Of a stretch of 64,000 bases of DNA, positions 8,780-16,398 are shown one piece after another. The notes below the pieces were generated by a model. That model was not told the DNA's origin. It ran no database searches and was given only the letters and a program-made list of their open reading frames with translations. The stretch lies in assembly GCA_965226045.1 (NCBI GenBank), contig CBDDBU010000023.1, positions 1-64,000 of the forward strand, given 5' to 3'. Origin of the DNA: CBDDBU01 sp965226045 (GTDB lineage Bacteria; Pseudomonadota; Alphaproteobacteria; VGEJ01). A program made the translations under genes and the position numbers. Numbering within the stretch: the first letter of the stretch is position 1; each line of letters starts with the position of its first letter.

Positions 8780-8888
8780 TGCTTTTCATCCTCGCCCTCA
8801 CCAGCGCTCGGCCTAACCGGCGAGGGCTCGCCGCTCTTCTCATGCCGCACTCCTCCGTAGCGAGAAGCAAAGTCGCACGCCTCGCGAC

Positions 8889-8987
8889 ATTTAGCAAGTC
8901 TTATGCCCGGATCGACAGGGCGCCCCTCGCCACACCATCGGCCCCGCATTAATGAAATGGGAAATCTCGCATTAGGACTTGCTAATT
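8889..8987. promoter_or_regulatory. Symmetrical divergent control region of the tRNA and cargo gene 3
   Basis: The minus strand carries GCATAAGACTTGCTAAAT (8906-8889). The plus strand carries GCATTAGGACTTGCTAATT (8969-8987). They share the 10-base core GACTTGCTAA in inverted orientation, 62 bases apart. On the plus side TTGCTAATTG could be a -35 region, with TAGATTTATAG about 17 bases further and cargo gene 3 downstream. The minus copy points at the tRNA gene. No gene lies in 8721-9049, so this 330-base gap appears to be promoter and leader sequence for both. Binding by a shared regulator is inferred. Confidence 0.55.
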
Positions 8988-9049
8988 GATCCAGAGGGCG
9001 TAGATTTATAGCACTAGAATGACTGAAATCGGTCCGAAGGAGACTGCCC

Positions 9050-9862
9050 ATGGGCACGGATGAGGTCGAGCGCATCGACCCCGAGGCCGGGAAGGCCCCA
9101 GTGGGGAACAAGACCCGAGAGCGCTCCACTATAGAGTTCCCGTACAGTGATTTAGGCAGTGCTGTCGAACTCGCGCGCATGATCGATAACCGAGCAGGCA
9201 ACGAGTGTGAGGTGACCCAACTGGCGGCGTGGATGGGACAGAGCGCCTCGGGCGGCACGTTCCGTTCACGTTATTCGGCTGCGCGGCTGTTCGGATTAAT
9301 CGAGACTGTGCGCGGCGGTGGGGTCAAACTGACCGCTTTGGGGAGTGATGTGCTCAGCCCAGAAAGGTCGGACAGGGCAAAAGCTGAGGCATTTCTCAAG
9401 GTTGGACTATTTCGGCAGATGTACGATACCCGCAAGGGGCAATCACTGCCTCCGGCAGCCGCGTTGGCACGCATGGTGACGAATCTGGGTGTGGCACCGA
9501 AACAAGCCGAGCGTGCGCGTCAGACGTTCGTCAAATCGGCCCATGTCGCACAGTTCATCGATCCGCAGACCGGTGTCTTCATTTCGCCATCGTTCCAGCC
9601 GACTGACGATCCCGGTCAGAAGGAGCCGCCCGCCTCGCCCAAACCTGAACCCAATGGGGGTGGCGGAGATGACAATGGCGGCCAGCCTCCTCGACTAGAT
9701 CCCATCATCAGGGGCCTGATCGATCGACTTCCAGACGCCGGAAAGCCTTGGCCATCGAAAGACCGGAAACTCTGGCTAGGAATTCTCGAAAGCGCGTTCG
9801 AGCTTGTTTATACGGATGAAGAGGCTCCCAATGAGGATGGATCACCGAAAATAACTGAATGA
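9050..9862 (+). CDS. Cargo gene 3: 270-residue protein of unknown function, possible winged helix
   Basis: The start ATG at 9050 has AAGGAG seven bases upstream. Residues about 28-100 (FPYSDLGSAVELARMI, VTQLAAWMG, SRYSAARLFGLIE, GGGVKLTALGSDVL) look like a winged helix-turn-helix with a GGGVKLT wing. Residues 105-185 form a helical block (KAEAFLKVGLFRQMYD, GVAPKQAERARQTF). A Pro/Gly-rich linker follows at about 190-220, then a conserved-looking tail PWPSKDRKLWLGILESAF. I recognise no named family. It is transcribed away from the UUA tRNA from a mirrored control region, so a regulator of the element or tRNA is a reasonable guess. The gene is intact, ends in TGA and is followed 40 bases later by the transposase. 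Confidence 0.75.
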   Translation: MGTDEVERIDPEAGKAPVGNKTRERSTIEFPYSDLGSAVELARMIDNRAGNECEVTQLAAWMGQSASGGTFRSRYSAARLFGLIETVRGGGVKLTALGSDVLSPERSDRAKAEAFLKVGLFRQMYDTRKGQSLPPAAALARMVTNLGVAPKQAERARQTFVKSAHVAQFIDPQTGVFISPSFQPTDDPGQKEPPASPKPEPNGGGGDDNGGQPPRLDPIIRGLIDRLPDAGKPWPSKDRKLWLGILESAFELVYTDEEAPNEDGSPKITE

Positions 9863-9902
9863 ACTACTTGACGCTAAGCATAGTAGTTCACATATTAGGG
9901 GT

Positions 9903-10787
9903 ATGAACAAGATGCCCCTCAAGACCCGCGCCCTGATCCTGAACATGCTCTGCGAAGGCCAGTCCATGCGGGCAACCGCGCGACTGGCTGACGTGAGCTT
10001 CAACACGGTCGCGAAGCTGCTGATCGACGCGGGCAAGGTCTGCGCCGATCTGCATGACGAGCTGGTGCAAGGCGTCACCGCGAGCCGCATCCAATGCGAC
10101 GAAATCTGGTCGTTCACCTATGCCAAACAGAAAAACGTCCCGATTGCCAAGGCCGCACCCGCCGAAGCCGGGGACACTTGGACCTGGACCGCTCTGGACA
10201 GCGACAGCAAGCTGATCGTCTCATGGCTGGTCGGTGGTCGCGATAGCGAGTATGCGACTGCTTTCATGGACGATCTGCGGTCACGCCTAGCGAACCGGGT
10301 TCAACTGACCACGGACGGCCACAAGGCGTATCTGGAGGCCGTCGAGGGCGCGTTCGGCGGGGATGTCGACTATGCCCAACTCATCAAGCTGTATGGCGAT
10401 GCGCCGCAGACGGCCGCACGCTACAGCCCCGCTCCCTGCATCGGAACCCGGAAACGTGCCATCGAAGGCCGTCCGGTGCGGAAGGATGTCTCGACCAGCC
10501 ATGTCGAGCGGCACAACCTGACCATGCGGATGCAGATGCGCCGCTTCACGCGGCTGACCAATGCGTTTTCGAAGAAGTTCGAGAACCACATGCACATGGT
10601 TGCGCTTTATACCGTCTGGTACAACTTCATCCGCATTCACAAGTCCCTACGGGTCACTCCCGCCATGGCGGCCGGTCTGAGCAAGACCCTTTGGGATATG
10701 GATGACTTGGTGCGGATCATGGACGAGCGGGCTCCGAAACCCGGTCCGCGCGGCCCTTACAAGAATCGGGCCGAGATTTCAAAGTGA
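9903..10787 (+). CDS. IS1-family transposase, single-frame type
   Basis: This 294-residue transposase has an N-terminal helix-turn-helix (SMRATARLADVSFNTVAKLL, residues 21-40). The catalytic residues in the IS1-like core are D66 (QCDEIWSFTYAKQK), D138 (TTDGHKAYLEAV) and E202 (SHVERHNLTMRMQ). Unlike E. coli IS1 it needs no -1 frameshift. A plausible promoter overlaps the end of cargo gene 3: TTGACG at about 9869 and TATTAG about 17 bases later, only a few bases before the ATG, so the message would have almost no leader. The TGA stop lies inside the right terminal inverted repeat. The gene looks fully functional. Confidence 0.9.
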   Translation: MNKMPLKTRALILNMLCEGQSMRATARLADVSFNTVAKLLIDAGKVCADLHDELVQGVTASRIQCDEIWSFTYAKQKNVPIAKAAPAEAGDTWTWTALDSDSKLIVSWLVGGRDSEYATAFMDDLRSRLANRVQLTTDGHKAYLEAVEGAFGGDVDYAQLIKLYGDAPQTAARYSPAPCIGTRKRAIEGRPVRKDVSTSHVERHNLTMRMQMRRFTRLTNAFSKKFENHMHMVALYTVWYNFIRIHKSLRVTPAMAAGLSKTLWDMDDLVRIMDERAPKPGPRGPYKNRAEISK

Positions 10788-10852
10788 TGCACTGCCCAAA
10801 AACCGGACAGATCGTCTGCTACCTAACCCGGACATATCATCTGCTACTGACA

Positions 10853-10868
10853 CGCGGCCGGGGCTGAG
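10853..10868. repeat. 16-bp target duplication, right copy
   Basis: This is an exact copy of 6684-6699, directly outside the right end of the ISNCY-type element. Joining the two flanks restores one uninterrupted intergenic sequence between the threonine aldolase and ribokinase genes. Confidence 0.85.
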
Positions 10869-10987
10869 GAACAGGACAATGTTGGCAGGCCGCTCAACAG
10901 GGATTTGCACGACGGCCCCATGGTTCGAGATGGCGCTTCGCGCCTCCTCATCGAGGTGGGGGCTTCGGTCTGGTGGTTTGGGCGCCG

Positions 10988-11923
10988 ATGATTACCGTGT
11001 TCGGCTCGATCAACGTCGATCTCGTGACCCCGGTCGAGCGCCTGCCCGAACCGGGCGAAACGGTGCTCGGCCGGTCCTACACCGTCGTCGCGGGCGGCAA
11101 GGGCGCCAACCAGGCGTTGGCGGCGGCGCGGGCCGGCGCCGCGGTGCGCATGATCGGCGGGGTCGGTAGCGACGGCTTCGCGGAGGTCGCCCTGGCCACG
11201 TTGCGCGCCGACGGCGTCGACCTCGACGGCGTGGCGCGGCGCGCGGCGCCGACCGGGTGCGCGATGATCGCCGTCGCCGAGTCCGGCGACAACCAGATCG
11301 TCGTCGCAAGCGGCGCCAACCGGGACACCGTCGCGGCGCAACTCCTCGACGCCGACATCGGCGGCGACGCGACGCTGTTGTTGCAGATGGAGGTGCCGCA
11401 CGAGGAGAACTGGCGGGCCATCGGCGAGGCCCGCGCGCGGGTCGCGCGGATCGTCCTCAACGTCGCGCCGGCCGGCGCGGTCCCCACCGCCGCTCTGGAC
11501 GACATCGACGTGCTGGTCATGAACCGGCCCGAAGCGGCGAGTGTCGCGCGCGGTCTTGGCCTCGGCGGGGGCGAGCCGCTAGCGTTCGCCCGCGAACTCG
11601 CCACGCGGCACGGCTTGAGCACGATCGTCACCCTGGGCGCCGAGGGCTCGATCGCGGCGACCGACGAGGGCGACTGGCGGCTCGGCGCGCTGGCGGTGGA
11701 TCCGGTCGATACGACGGCGGCCGGCGACGCCTACGTCGGCGTCCTGGCGGCGGGCCTTGATGCCGGCCAGCCGATCGCGGCGGCGCTGCATCGCGCCGCG
11801 GTGGCCGGCGGTCTCGCCTGCCAACGTCGCGGGGCGCAGCCGAGCTTGCCCTGGGCGGCCGAAATCGAGGCGGCGCTCGATCGGCTGGCGCCGCCGCGCC
11901 GGCCGCTCAGCCGCGGACGGTGA
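10988..11923 (+). CDS. Ribokinase-like sugar kinase (PfkB family)
   Basis: A 311-residue PfkB-family kinase. The N-terminal FGSINVDLV and GGKGANQALAAARAG (substrate side) and C-terminal DTTAAGDAYVGVL (anion hole and catalytic Asp) match ribokinase best. It would phosphorylate ribose or a similar sugar after import. The ATG at 10988 is chosen because ITVFGSINVDL starts the family homology. It converges with the sugar ABC operon and overlaps the last permease gene by 17 bases tail to tail, which suggests a shared carbohydrate locus. Actual sugar not determinable. No regulator is seen nearby; the ISNCY element ends about 135 bases upstream and may have changed its promoter. Confidence 0.88.
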   Translation: MITVFGSINVDLVTPVERLPEPGETVLGRSYTVVAGGKGANQALAAARAGAAVRMIGGVGSDGFAEVALATLRADGVDLDGVARRAAPTGCAMIAVAESGDNQIVVASGANRDTVAAQLLDADIGGDATLLLQMEVPHEENWRAIGEARARVARIVLNVAPAGAVPTAALDDIDVLVMNRPEAASVARGLGLGGGEPLAFARELATRHGLSTIVTLGAEGSIAATDEGDWRLGALAVDPVDTTAAGDAYVGVLAAGLDAGQPIAAALHRAAVAGGLACQRRGAQPSLPWAAEIEAALDRLAPPRRPLSRGR

Positions 11924-12791
11924 TCGGATCGACGATGTTGAGCCGCGTGATGTAGCGCTGGAAGATCAAGGCCATGATCACCGGCGGGATGATCGAGAGC
12001 GTGCTCGCGGCGGCGAACACCACCATCGGCGTAATGCCGAGCGCACCGATCGGCGACACCCCGATCAGCGCCGGTGACAGGGTCTGCCAGGCGCCGCCGC
12101 CGGTCAGAATGATGGCGAACAACAGCTCGTTCCAGGCGAACAGGAAGGCGATGATGAAGGCGGCGCTGATGCCCGGCGCCGCCATCGGCAGCATGACGTG
12201 CCACAGCACCCTCATCCGGCTGCAGCCGTCCAATCGGGCGGCGCGCTCGACCTCGATCGGCAGGGTGGCGAAATAGCCCATCAGCACCCACGCCAGGAGC
12301 GGGATGATGGCGGTGAGATAGGTGATGATCAGCGAGATCGGATTGCCGATCATGCCGACCGCGTTGAACAGGGTGAAGTAGGGAATCAGGATCGCGATCG
12401 GCGGCAGGACGCGAGTCAGCAGCAGCCCGAACAGGAAGCCGGTCTTGCCGCGAAAATCAAACCGGCCGAAGGCGTAGCCGGCGAGCGTCGCGATGATCGT
12501 CGCGATGATGGCGGTCGGCACGGCCACGATCAGGCTGTTGATGAAGCCATTGCCCACCGCCTTGGTCTGGGCGCCGAAGATGGCGTCGTAGCCCTCATCG
12601 TCCCCGGCCAGCCCGAAGACGCGCCGGTAGTTCTGCAAGGTGGGCTCGTTGAGCCAACTGACGATGCCCAGGTTCAGTTCGGCCGTCTGCATGAACGAGG
12701 CCCACAACAGCCAGAAAAAGGGGCCGATCGTCCAGATACCGACGACGATGGCCGCGATGACGATGAGGCGCTTCTGGCCGCCGTGGTCCAT
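11907..12791 (-). CDS. Sugar ABC transporter permease, MalG/UgpE type
   Basis: A 294-residue inner-membrane protein with about six hydrophobic segments, beginning IVIAAIVVGIWTIGPFFWLL. The EAA-type loop reads EVERAARLDGCSRMRVLWHV, the site that docks on the ATPase. It belongs to the CUT1 family for oligosaccharides, glycerol phosphate and similar compounds. It is the last gene of a minus-strand operon: binding protein, ATPase, MalF-type permease, then this one, 7 bases after the previous stop. A rather long periplasmic insert after the first segment (residues about 30-95) is visible. Confidence 0.92.
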   Translation of the reverse strand: MDHGGQKRLIVIAAIVVGIWTIGPFFWLLWASFMQTAELNLGIVSWLNEPTLQNYRRVFGLAGDDEGYDAIFGAQTKAVGNGFINSLIVAVPTAIIATIIATLAGYAFGRFDFRGKTGFLFGLLLTRVLPPIAILIPYFTLFNAVGMIGNPISLIITYLTAIIPLLAWVLMGYFATLPIEVERAARLDGCSRMRVLWHVMLPMAAPGISAAFIIAFLFAWNELLFAIILTGGGAWQTLSPALIGVSPIGALGITPMVVFAAASTLSIIPPVIMALIFQRYITRLNIVDPITVRG

Positions 12792-12798
12792 GCCGGGT

Positions 12799-13740
12799 TC
12801 AGGCGGCGGGCGCCGCTTCGACCTTATCGACCACGCGAGTCACCTGGCGGCGTCGCGACAGCAGGAAGAAGTACGCCATGGCGAGAATGGTCGCGATGAT
12901 GATGAGGATGAACGAGGTCGCGGAGGCCAAGCCGTATTGCGAGAAGTTGAAGTTGATGCGGTAGATCTGCATCGGCAACACCAGCGTCACGGTCCCCGGC
13001 CCGCCGGCGGTGAAGGCGAAGACCAGATCGAACTGGCGGAAGGCATCGACGGTCATCACCACCAGCACGATCAGTACCGCGTAACGGATGTGCGGCAAGG
13101 TCACGTACCAGAAGCGCTGGACCGGGCCCGCGCCGTCGATGCGGGCGGCCCCGTAAAGCGCTTCCGGGATGCTCTGCAGCGACGCCAGGAAGAAGAAGGC
13201 GCCGAGCGGTGCGATGTGCCAGACAAAGGCGACGGCGACCCAGAACAGCGCCCAATCCTGGTTGAGCCAAACGAAGCCCTCCGGGACGATGCCAAGCGGC
13301 ACAAGGAGGCCGTTGAACACGCCCCACCCCGGGTCGATCATCATGGTCCACATGCCGGCGGTCACGATCTCCGAGATCGCCCACGGCATCAGCACCAGCG
13401 CCCGCAACAGCCCGCGCAGCGGGAAGTCCATGTCGAGGACCAGCGCCATCGCCAGCGAGAGCACGAACGAGAACACCGTCACCATCGCCGCGAACCACAG
13501 ACTGCGTATTGTCGCGTCGATGACGTCTTCGTCCGCGAGCGCCTGCGCCCACATGTCGAAACCGACGTATTCCTGGGTGCGCAGGATGATGTTGGTCTCG
13601 TGCAGGCTGAGATAGAACGAATAGGCCAGCGGCACGCCGATGATGAGGAGGTGAAACGCCAGCACCGCCGCCACGATGGTGAACGCGAACTGCGCGTCGC
13701 TCATGTAGCCGCGCGGGCTCGCTCGGGCGATCGACGTCAC
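12799..13740 (-). CDS. Sugar ABC transporter permease, MalF/UgpA type
   Basis: A 313-residue partner permease. Hydrophobic segments begin at FTIVAAVLAFHLLIIGVPLA, and the EAA loop is EALYGAARIDGAGPVQRFWY. The second half has the usual LIVLVVMTVDAFRQFDLVFA region. It pairs with the MalG-type permease to form the membrane channel of a CUT1 importer. It begins 10 bases after the ATPase stop. The ATG at 13740 is accepted because the N-terminus then precedes the first membrane segment by a normal distance. Confidence 0.92.
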   Translation of the reverse strand: MTSIARASPRGYMSDAQFAFTIVAAVLAFHLLIIGVPLAYSFYLSLHETNIILRTQEYVGFDMWAQALADEDVIDATIRSLWFAAMVTVFSFVLSLAMALVLDMDFPLRGLLRALVLMPWAISEIVTAGMWTMMIDPGWGVFNGLLVPLGIVPEGFVWLNQDWALFWVAVAFVWHIAPLGAFFFLASLQSIPEALYGAARIDGAGPVQRFWYVTLPHIRYAVLIVLVVMTVDAFRQFDLVFAFTAGGPGTVTLVLPMQIYRINFNFSQYGLASATSFILIIIATILAMAYFFLLSRRRQVTRVVDKVEAAPAA

Positions 13741-13750
13741 GGGCTCGGGC

Positions 13751-14848
13751 CTATTGCGGGTAGACGCGCCGGCCGCCCTGGTCGAACAAGTAGATCTTGT
13801 CGGACGGCAGGCCGAGCGGGATCGCCTCCCCCACTTTCACTACGCGGTCGGGCCGGGTGCGCACCTTGAACAGGCGTGGCGCCTCGGTCTCCGCGGGCTC
13901 GAACGAGATGTCGAGGAACAGGTCCGAGCCCACCGGTTCGGTCGCGAACACGGTGCCGGTGACATCGCCGTCCCCGTTCTCGCGGGTCTCCACGTTCTCG
14001 GCGCGGATGCCGAGGGTGGCGACCGGCGCCGAAACGGACGAGACCAGTTGCTCCGGCAACGGGATGAAGAACTCGCCGGCGTCGAAGCCGGCGGCGGCGC
14101 CGCGTTCGCCGAGCCGGCCCGGCACGAAGTTCATGCCGGGATCGCCGAGGAAGTCGGCGACCATGGTGTTGACCGGACGGCCGTAAACCTCGTTGGGGGC
14201 GCCGTATTGTTGGATCAGACCATTGTCCATGACGGCGATGCGATCGGCCATCGTCAACGCCTCGACCTGGTCATGGGTGACATAGATGAAAGTCGCCCCG
14301 AGACGCTCGTGGAGCTTCTTCAGTTCGAGCCGCATCTCGACCCGCAACTTGGCGTCGAGACTCGAGAGCGGCTCGTCGAACAGGAACACGGCGGGGTCGC
14401 GAATGACGGCGCGGCCCAGGGCGACACGCTGACGCTGACCGCCCGAGAGCTCATGGACGCGCCGGTGCAACAACTCCTCGACATGCAGGAGCGCCGCCAC
14501 CTCCCGCATCCGCCGGTCGATCTCGGGCTTGGCAACCCGCGCCATCTTGAGCGGGAAGCCGATGTTCTGCGCGACCGACATGTGCGGATAAAGCGCGATG
14601 CTTTGGAACACCATCGCGATGTCGCGCCTGTCGGGCGGCACGCGCACGACCGCCCGATCGCCGATGCGGATGGAGCCCGCCGTCGGCACCTCTAGCCCGG
14701 CGATCATGTTCAAGGTCGTCGTCTTGCCGCACCCGGAAGGTCCGAGCAAGACGACGAACTCGCCGTCGGCCACCGCCAGATCGATATTGTCGACGGCGAG
14801 GGTGTCACCGAATCGCTTGGTGACACCCTCGAGGGCTACCCCCGCCAT
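13751..14848 (-). CDS. Sugar ABC transporter ATPase, UgpC/MsmX type
   Basis: A 365-residue ATPase. Walker A GPSGCGKTT (about 37-45), signature LSGGQRQRVALGRA (about 134-147), Walker B VFLFDEPLSSLDAKL and switch His in VTHDQVEALTMAD are all present. A C-terminal OB/TOBE regulatory domain of about 130 residues follows, as in MalK and UgpC, but ligands of that domain cannot be told. It is the second gene of the operon, 19 bases after the binding protein gene. It ends in TAG. Confidence 0.94.
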   Translation of the reverse strand: MAGVALEGVTKRFGDTLAVDNIDLAVADGEFVVLLGPSGCGKTTTLNMIAGLEVPTAGSIRIGDRAVVRVPPDRRDIAMVFQSIALYPHMSVAQNIGFPLKMARVAKPEIDRRMREVAALLHVEELLHRRVHELSGGQRQRVALGRAVIRDPAVFLFDEPLSSLDAKLRVEMRLELKKLHERLGATFIYVTHDQVEALTMADRIAVMDNGLIQQYGAPNEVYGRPVNTMVADFLGDPGMNFVPGRLGERGAAAGFDAGEFFIPLPEQLVSSVSAPVATLGIRAENVETRENGDGDVTGTVFATEPVGSDLFLDISFEPAETEAPRLFKVRTRPDRVVKVGEAIPLGLPSDKIYLFDQGGRRVYPQ

Positions 14849-14867
14849 GCGCCGGCCTGGCGCCGAC

Positions 14868-16265
14868 TTACGTGTACTTCTTCTGCAGCTTGTCCCAAAG
14901 CTTGCGCAGCTTGCGGGCGACCTCCTTCGGCGTCACATCGCCCGTCAGCAGCAGATCGTTCGAGATCATGTCATGCATCGGTAGCATCCATTCCTCGAAC
15001 CACGTCGCCTTGAGCATGTTGCAGGACATGGCCCGCGCCCGGCCTTCGTTCTGCCACTTGTACTGCTCCTTGCCGAGCGTCGGATGCATCCACTTCATGA
15101 CCGCCGCCTTGGCCTCCGGGTCCTCGTAAATGGACTCGAACGGCACCTGCAGATTGGCCTTCATGACCCACTTCTTGTGGGTGGCGTACTGGCCAGTGTG
15201 GTTCTTGTAGCCAAAGAACTGCGCCAGCTTCCAGACTCGCAGCAGGTCCTCCTCGCTGCGCTCACGCTGCCTGATGGCGACGAACGCGTGTCCGACCAGC
15301 ACCGTGTCGTTGGTGGCGCCGGGCATGACCGGGTTCATGTTGTTGTAGGGACCGACCGCGCCCGCCTTATCGCCGTACGAGAAGACTTGATAGTCCTGGA
15401 ACGGATGGAAGGCGTGCCTGCCGGAGACCCAGGCGTCGTTCATCGGGCCTTCCTGCATGGTCAGGATGCCGCGCGGCACCAGTCCCTCGTCCCACCACTG
15501 CTTCCAGTCGGTCATCACCTTCACGAACATCGAGTTCTCGTCGAAGGTCGCGTTCAGCTGGTCGTCGACCAGGTATTCGCCCTCGGAGTAACAGTGCGAG
15601 AACAAGTTCCAGGGAATGCCGCCCCAGGCGTTGTTCCAGTTCATCAGCAGCGGTTCGTCGCTGATCCCCTTTTTCTTGAGGTCGCGGCAAATGTCGGCGA
15701 CCTGTTCCCAGGTGGTGGGATAATCGCTCGGGTTCATGGTGCCGCCGTGGCCGCCGGCTTCCAGCACCTTCTCGTTGCGATAGAGGCAGCACGGTCCGCC
15801 GTTGTAGTAGGTGAGGGCCATGAACTTGCCATCGGGTGCGCGCGAATCGTCGGCCACGCCCTTCTGCATCTCCGACTCGATCTGGTCGAAGCCGGGCAGA
15901 TCATCGACCGGCTGGATCCAGCCGGCGGCATACCAGCGCGAGGCCTGGCCGCGCCCGGTATAGAACATGTCGACATGGGCGTTCGACGCCAGCTGGATCT
16001 CGACCACCGCCGGATAGTCGCCCGTGATGACCCGGGCGTCGACATCCTCGCCGTAGGCGGCGTTGAAGTCCTCGACGTTGCCATTCACGATCTCGCTGCC
16101 GAACGGCCAGAACAGGAAGACCAGCCGATCCTGGGCCAGCGCCCGGCGGATGAACGGGCCGGTGCTGGCGCTGACCGCGGCCAGCCCGGCGCCGGCGGCG
16201 GCGCCCTTCAAAACGCGGCGGCGGGACGTGCTCGTCAACAATTTGGATTTTGGTGTGATCACCAC
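14868..16265 (-). CDS. Extracellular sugar-binding protein with Tat signal
   Basis: A family 1 solute-binding protein of about 465 residues, the first gene of the ABC operon. The N-terminus TSTSRRRVLKGAAAGAGLAA is a twin-arginine signal, so the protein is probably exported folded. The mature part begins near ALAQDRLVFLFWPFGSEIV. I choose the GTG at 16265 (next codon is also GTG) because GGGGGAGG lies nine bases upstream; the ATG at 16313 would add 16 unlikely residues. It is large for a sugar-binding protein and Trp-rich, common in CUT1 receptors of alphaproteobacteria. Substrate unknown. It ends in TAA, the only intact host gene in the window I read that does. Confidence 0.88.
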   Translation of the reverse strand: MVITPKSKLLTSTSRRRVLKGAAAGAGLAAVSASTGPFIRRALAQDRLVFLFWPFGSEIVNGNVEDFNAAYGEDVDARVITGDYPAVVEIQLASNAHVDMFYTGRGQASRWYAAGWIQPVDDLPGFDQIESEMQKGVADDSRAPDGKFMALTYYNGGPCCLYRNEKVLEAGGHGGTMNPSDYPTTWEQVADICRDLKKKGISDEPLLMNWNNAWGGIPWNLFSHCYSEGEYLVDDQLNATFDENSMFVKVMTDWKQWWDEGLVPRGILTMQEGPMNDAWVSGRHAFHPFQDYQVFSYGDKAGAVGPYNNMNPVMPGATNDTVLVGHAFVAIRQRERSEEDLLRVWKLAQFFGYKNHTGQYATHKKWVMKANLQVPFESIYEDPEAKAAVMKWMHPTLGKEQYKWQNEGRARAMSCNMLKATWFEEWMLPMHDMISNDLLLTGDVTPKEVARKLRKLWDKLQKKYT

Positions 16266-16319
16266 GGTGTCGCGCCTCCCCCTCTGCACCGTCCGCTCCA
16301 ATGGCGCCGGCACGGTTAC

Positions 16320-16362
16320 GGGTTCCTTATCACGCGGCTTAGCGCCGCGTGATAAGGAACCC
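16320..16362 (-). terminator. Perfect 19-bp hairpin between the iron-binding and sugar-binding protein genes
   Basis: GGGTTCCTTATCACGCGGC, a five-base loop and the exact reverse complement. It lies downstream of the broken fbpA gene and upstream of the sugar operon on the same strand, so it should insulate one from the other. There is no T run. The upstream sugar operon promoter must lie between it and 16265. Confidence 0.65.
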
Positions 16363-16398
16363 TGACGCGTGCGACTCCGGTTGTCAATGACGCGACCC

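Larger units (their letters stand above)
8044..10796 (+). mobile_element. IS1-family element with cargo genes and a suppressor-like tRNA
   Basis: Left end GGTAGTGCATCAGTTTCAAA and right end (other strand) GGCAGTGCATCACTTTGAAA form a terminal inverted repeat. They are flanked by the direct repeat CAAAAACC (8036-8043 and 10797-10804). An 8-bp duplication and GG-starting ends fit the IS1 family. The transposase lies at the right end and its stop codon falls inside the terminal repeat. The remaining 1.8 kb carries two overlapping small genes, a minus-strand tRNA gene and a 270-residue gene. Typical IS1 elements are 0.7-1.2 kb with only transposase, so a 2.75-kb version with passengers is unusual. 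It sits inside the right end of the ISNCY element. Confidence 0.85.
6700..10852. mobile_element. ISNCY-type (IS1202-like) element containing a nested IS1-family element
   Basis: The outer ends begin TGTCAATGACACG (left, 6700) and, on the other strand, TGTCAGTAGCAGATG (right, 10852). Both then carry ATGTCCGG(A/G)TTAGGTAGCA and a second TGTCCG block, giving an imperfect inverted repeat of roughly 50 bp. Identical 16-bp sequences flank the two ends. Without the nested 8044-10796 insert and one copy of its target duplication, the element would be about 1.39 kb with a single transposase gene, a normal size. Long target duplications of this order are known for some IS1202-like members of the ISNCY group; placing this copy there is my inference from transposase type plus duplication length. 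Confidence 0.8.
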
